From Opitutus sp. GAS368 (GTDB taxonomy: Bacteria; Verrucomicrobiota; Verrucomicrobiae; Opitutales; UBA953): 15,585 nucleotides of DNA. The position numbers and the translations under genes are program-made. Below, in pieces: positions 13,648 through 15,585 of the stretch; within the stretch, counting starts at the first letter, position 1, and every line of letters starts with the position of its first letter. The stretch lies in contig CALQQQ010000004.1 of the NCBI GenBank assembly GCA_943332745.1, positions 1 through 15,585 of the forward strand. The letters are read 5' to 3'. The notes under the pieces are model-generated. The model saw nothing but the letters and a program-made list of their open reading frames with translations. It ran no database searches and was not told the DNA's origin.

Positions 13648-15557
13648 TACGAGCGTCCTTCGCGCTTCTCCCAGTAGTTGATGTAAGCTTGGTTGAGCAC
13701 ACCGAGACCGCCCGGGGTCGGGTAGTCGCCAGTGAAATACCAATCGCCGCGGCTCTTCGGGCAGGCCTTGTGCAGCGACTCGATTTTCTGGAAGACCAGG
13801 ACGAGCTCGCCCTTCCAGGCGCTCTTCGAAGGGTAGACGAGCTCGGCGGCTTTGGCGGCGATCTCGATTTCCGTGAAAGCATCATAGATGCGTTTCACGT
13901 GGTTCTTCATCTCTTTCGTCGGCTTCTTCGACTGCGCGACGCAGTCTTCGTAGACCTCGCGGAGCAGGTCCGTCTTGCCGCGTTCCTTGCAGAGAGCGAC
14001 CGTGGCCTGGAAGGCGAGGAACTTACCCATCTCCGACATGTCGATGCCGTAGCAGTCCGGGTAGCGGATTTGCGGGGCGGTTGAGGCAATAACGATACGC
14101 TTGGGATTCGGGCGGGCGAGAATGCGGAGGATCGACTGGCGGAGCGTCGTGCCGCGGACAATCGAGTCGTCGACGCAGACGAGCGTGTCGCCGTCGCGGA
14201 CGGTACCGTAGGAGATGTCGTAGACGTGCGAAGCCATCTGCATGCGGTTCTTCTCCTGGGAGATGAATGTGCGCAGCTTCACGTCTTTGTGGGCAACCTT
14301 CTCGCCGCGCGGCCAGCCGCCGAGGACGAGCTTATCGATGAGGGCTTCGTCGAGCTTTCCGGCGCGTTGGGCGTCGATGAGTTTATCGCGGACCTGCGAG
14401 CGGCGGCGCTTTCGGAGTTCTTCCATCAGGCCGTACCAAGCGATCTCCGCCGTGTTCGGGATGTAGGAGAAGACCGCGTTATCGTGGTCATCGCGGATCT
14501 GCGCGATGACGTCGTCGGCGAGGGCGGCGCCGAGGGCCTTGCGTTCGGCGTAGATTTCCGGGTCGTTGCCGCGCGAGAAGTAGATGCGCTCGAAAGAGCA
14601 GGCGCGGGGCTCGCCGGGAGCGTGGAAGGACTCGATCGAATGACGGCCGTCGGCCTTCATGATCAGCGCCGAGCCGGGAGGCAGCTCGTGGACGTCTTCC
14701 TGGTTTACGCCGACGATGGTCATCAGTGCGACGCGCTCGGAGGCGACGGCAATCAGGTCTTCGGTGCGGGCGTACCAGCAAGGGCGGATGCCGTTAGGGT
14801 CGCGGATGACGAAGCTGTCGCCATTGCCGATGAGCCCGGCGATGGCGTAACCGCCGTCCCAGTTCTTGGCGGCCTTGCGGAGGACGTTGCCGATGTCCAT
14901 GTGCTTGGAAATCTCCGACTGCACCGCGGCACCTTCGAGTCCCTGGTCCTTGAAGGCCTTGAAGAGGCGATCGTGTTCTTCGTCGAGCCAGAAGCCGATC
15001 TCCTCGAGGATTGACTGCGTATCGGTAGAGTAGATGACGTGCGCGCCGCGCTCCGTGAGCGAAGAGTTGAGCTCGCTGGTGTTCGTCAGGTTGAAGTTGC
15101 CGGCGACGAGCAGGTTACGGGTCGGCCAGATCGACTTGCGCGCGTAGGGGTGGCAGGAGACCGAGTCGAAGTTACCCGAGGTGCCGTAGCGGAGGTGGCC
15201 GAGGAGCAGCTCGCCGCCGAAGTCGAAATGTCGCTTAACCGTTTCCGGGAATTCGGGGACGATGACCCCTTCGCGCATCTTGTCGGAGTAGGTCTTGATC
15301 TGACGGGTGAAGATCTGGGTCAGGCCTTGGGCGCCGATTTCGCGGTCGCGGAAGAGGAAGGCTTCGCCGTTTTCGGCGCCGATCTTGACGCAGCCGATAC
15401 CCGCGCCGTCCTGGCCGCGGTTGTGCTGCTTCTCCATTAGGAGGAAGAGTTGGTTGAAGCCGTGGAGCGGGGTGCCGTACTTCTCCTGATACCATTTCAG
15501 GTCCTTGGTCAGCCGGACAAGGGCAATGCCGCATTCGTGCCTTAAAGAGTCGCTCAT
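13644..15557 (-). CDS. purF: Amidophosphoribosyltransferase, long form
   Basis: PurF catalyses the first committed step of purine synthesis, making phosphoribosylamine from PRPP and glutamine. The N-terminal glutaminase has the nucleophile C9 in HECGIA, implying removal of an eight-residue propeptide (MSDSLRHE). It also has QHNRGQDGAG at 44-53, a HLRYGTSG segment and AGNFNLTN. The PRPP-binding loop VCVDDSIVRGTT is at 460-471. At 637 residues it is much longer than the roughly 470-510 of E. coli or B. subtilis PurF. The extra length is an insertion before the PRPP loop (a basic KRRR helix region) and a C-terminal extension ending GRSY. This matches the long form I know from Bacteroidetes. GAGG lies six bases before the ATG, one of few plausible Shine-Dalgarno sites here. 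It ends stop-to-stop with the NamZ-like gene. Confidence 0.94.
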   Translation of the reverse strand: MSDSLRHECGIALVRLTKDLKWYQEKYGTPLHGFNQLFLLMEKQHNRGQDGAGIGCVKIGAENGEAFLFRDREIGAQGLTQIFTRQIKTYSDKMREGVIVPEFPETVKRHFDFGGELLLGHLRYGTSGNFDSVSCHPYARKSIWPTRNLLVAGNFNLTNTSELNSSLTERGAHVIYSTDTQSILEEIGFWLDEEHDRLFKAFKDQGLEGAAVQSEISKHMDIGNVLRKAAKNWDGGYAIAGLIGNGDSFVIRDPNGIRPCWYARTEDLIAVASERVALMTIVGVNQEDVHELPPGSALIMKADGRHSIESFHAPGEPRACSFERIYFSRGNDPEIYAERKALGAALADDVIAQIRDDHDNAVFSYIPNTAEIAWYGLMEELRKRRRSQVRDKLIDAQRAGKLDEALIDKLVLGGWPRGEKVAHKDVKLRTFISQEKNRMQMASHVYDISYGTVRDGDTLVCVDDSIVRGTTLRQSILRILARPNPKRIVIASTAPQIRYPDCYGIDMSEMGKFLAFQATVALCKERGKTDLLREVYEDCVAQSKKPTKEMKNHVKRIYDAFTEIEIAAKAAELVYPSKSAWKGELVLVFQKIESLHKACPKSRGDWYFTGDYPTPGGLGVLNQAYINYWEKREGRSY

Positions 15558-15585
15558 CGCAGGCCTCGGAGTTTGCCCACTCGGC

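Noticed and set aside
14226..15014. 262-codon plus-strand frame inside purF
   Set aside because: It is fully antisense to conserved purF sequence and has the Val/Asp/Glu/Ala bias typical of shadow frames.
1..15585. Search for mobile elements, CRISPR arrays, tRNA/rRNA genes, riboswitches (including a purine riboswitch before purE, purN or purF)
   Set aside because: No transposase or integrase motif, regularly spaced repeat, tRNA-like fold or riboswitch core was seen; the spacers before the purine genes are too short (3-101 bases, and 28 visible before purF).

Overview
The window is a compact stretch of ordinary bacterial chromosome, GC-rich by eye, with about a dozen genes and almost no non-coding DNA; the longest gene-free stretches are 112, 101 and 89 bases. 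I see no rRNA, tRNA, CRISPR array, insertion sequence, phage gene or toxin-antitoxin pair. The gene set suggests a member of the PVC group, most likely Verrucomicrobiota (Opitutae-like). The reasons are a long-form amidophosphoribosyltransferase like that of Bacteroidetes, a fused AroA-Cmk, a membrane-anchored SUMF1-like protein, and start codons that nearly all lack a Shine-Dalgarno sequence. This placement is inference from gene content only.

Layout, left to right. dnaN (sliding clamp) reads rightward and meets a leftward operon tyrA > aroA-cmk fusion > plsC. The operon's genes overlap by ATGA at both junctions, and it combines aromatic amino-acid synthesis, pyrimidine nucleotide recycling and phospholipid acylation. 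Across an 89-base divergent spacer, a rightward pair follows: a membrane-anchored helical protein ending in a degenerate formylglycine-generating-enzyme-like domain, and a WbpM/PglF/CapD-type nucleotide-sugar 4,6-dehydratase. Then come purE and purK, 3 bases apart.

purK collides end to end with a leftward group purN > prmA > small four-helix membrane protein. Divergent from purN is a rightward Tat/lipoprotein-type DUF1343 protein (NamZ, exo-N-acetylmuramidase family). It in turn collides end to end with the leftward purF at the right edge.

Functionally, purF, purN, purE and purK supply four steps of de novo IMP synthesis but lie in at least three transcription units mixed with unrelated genes. 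The dehydratase and the NamZ-like protein point to cell-surface glycan work. The oddest features are structural. Both right-hand convergent gene pairs share back-to-back TGA stops (TGATCA) with no intergenic base. aroA and cmk are fused. The SUMF1-like domain has no cysteine. I do not find a convincing undescribed system; the best candidates for follow-up are the SUMF1-like protein and the uncharacterised membrane protein beside prmA.
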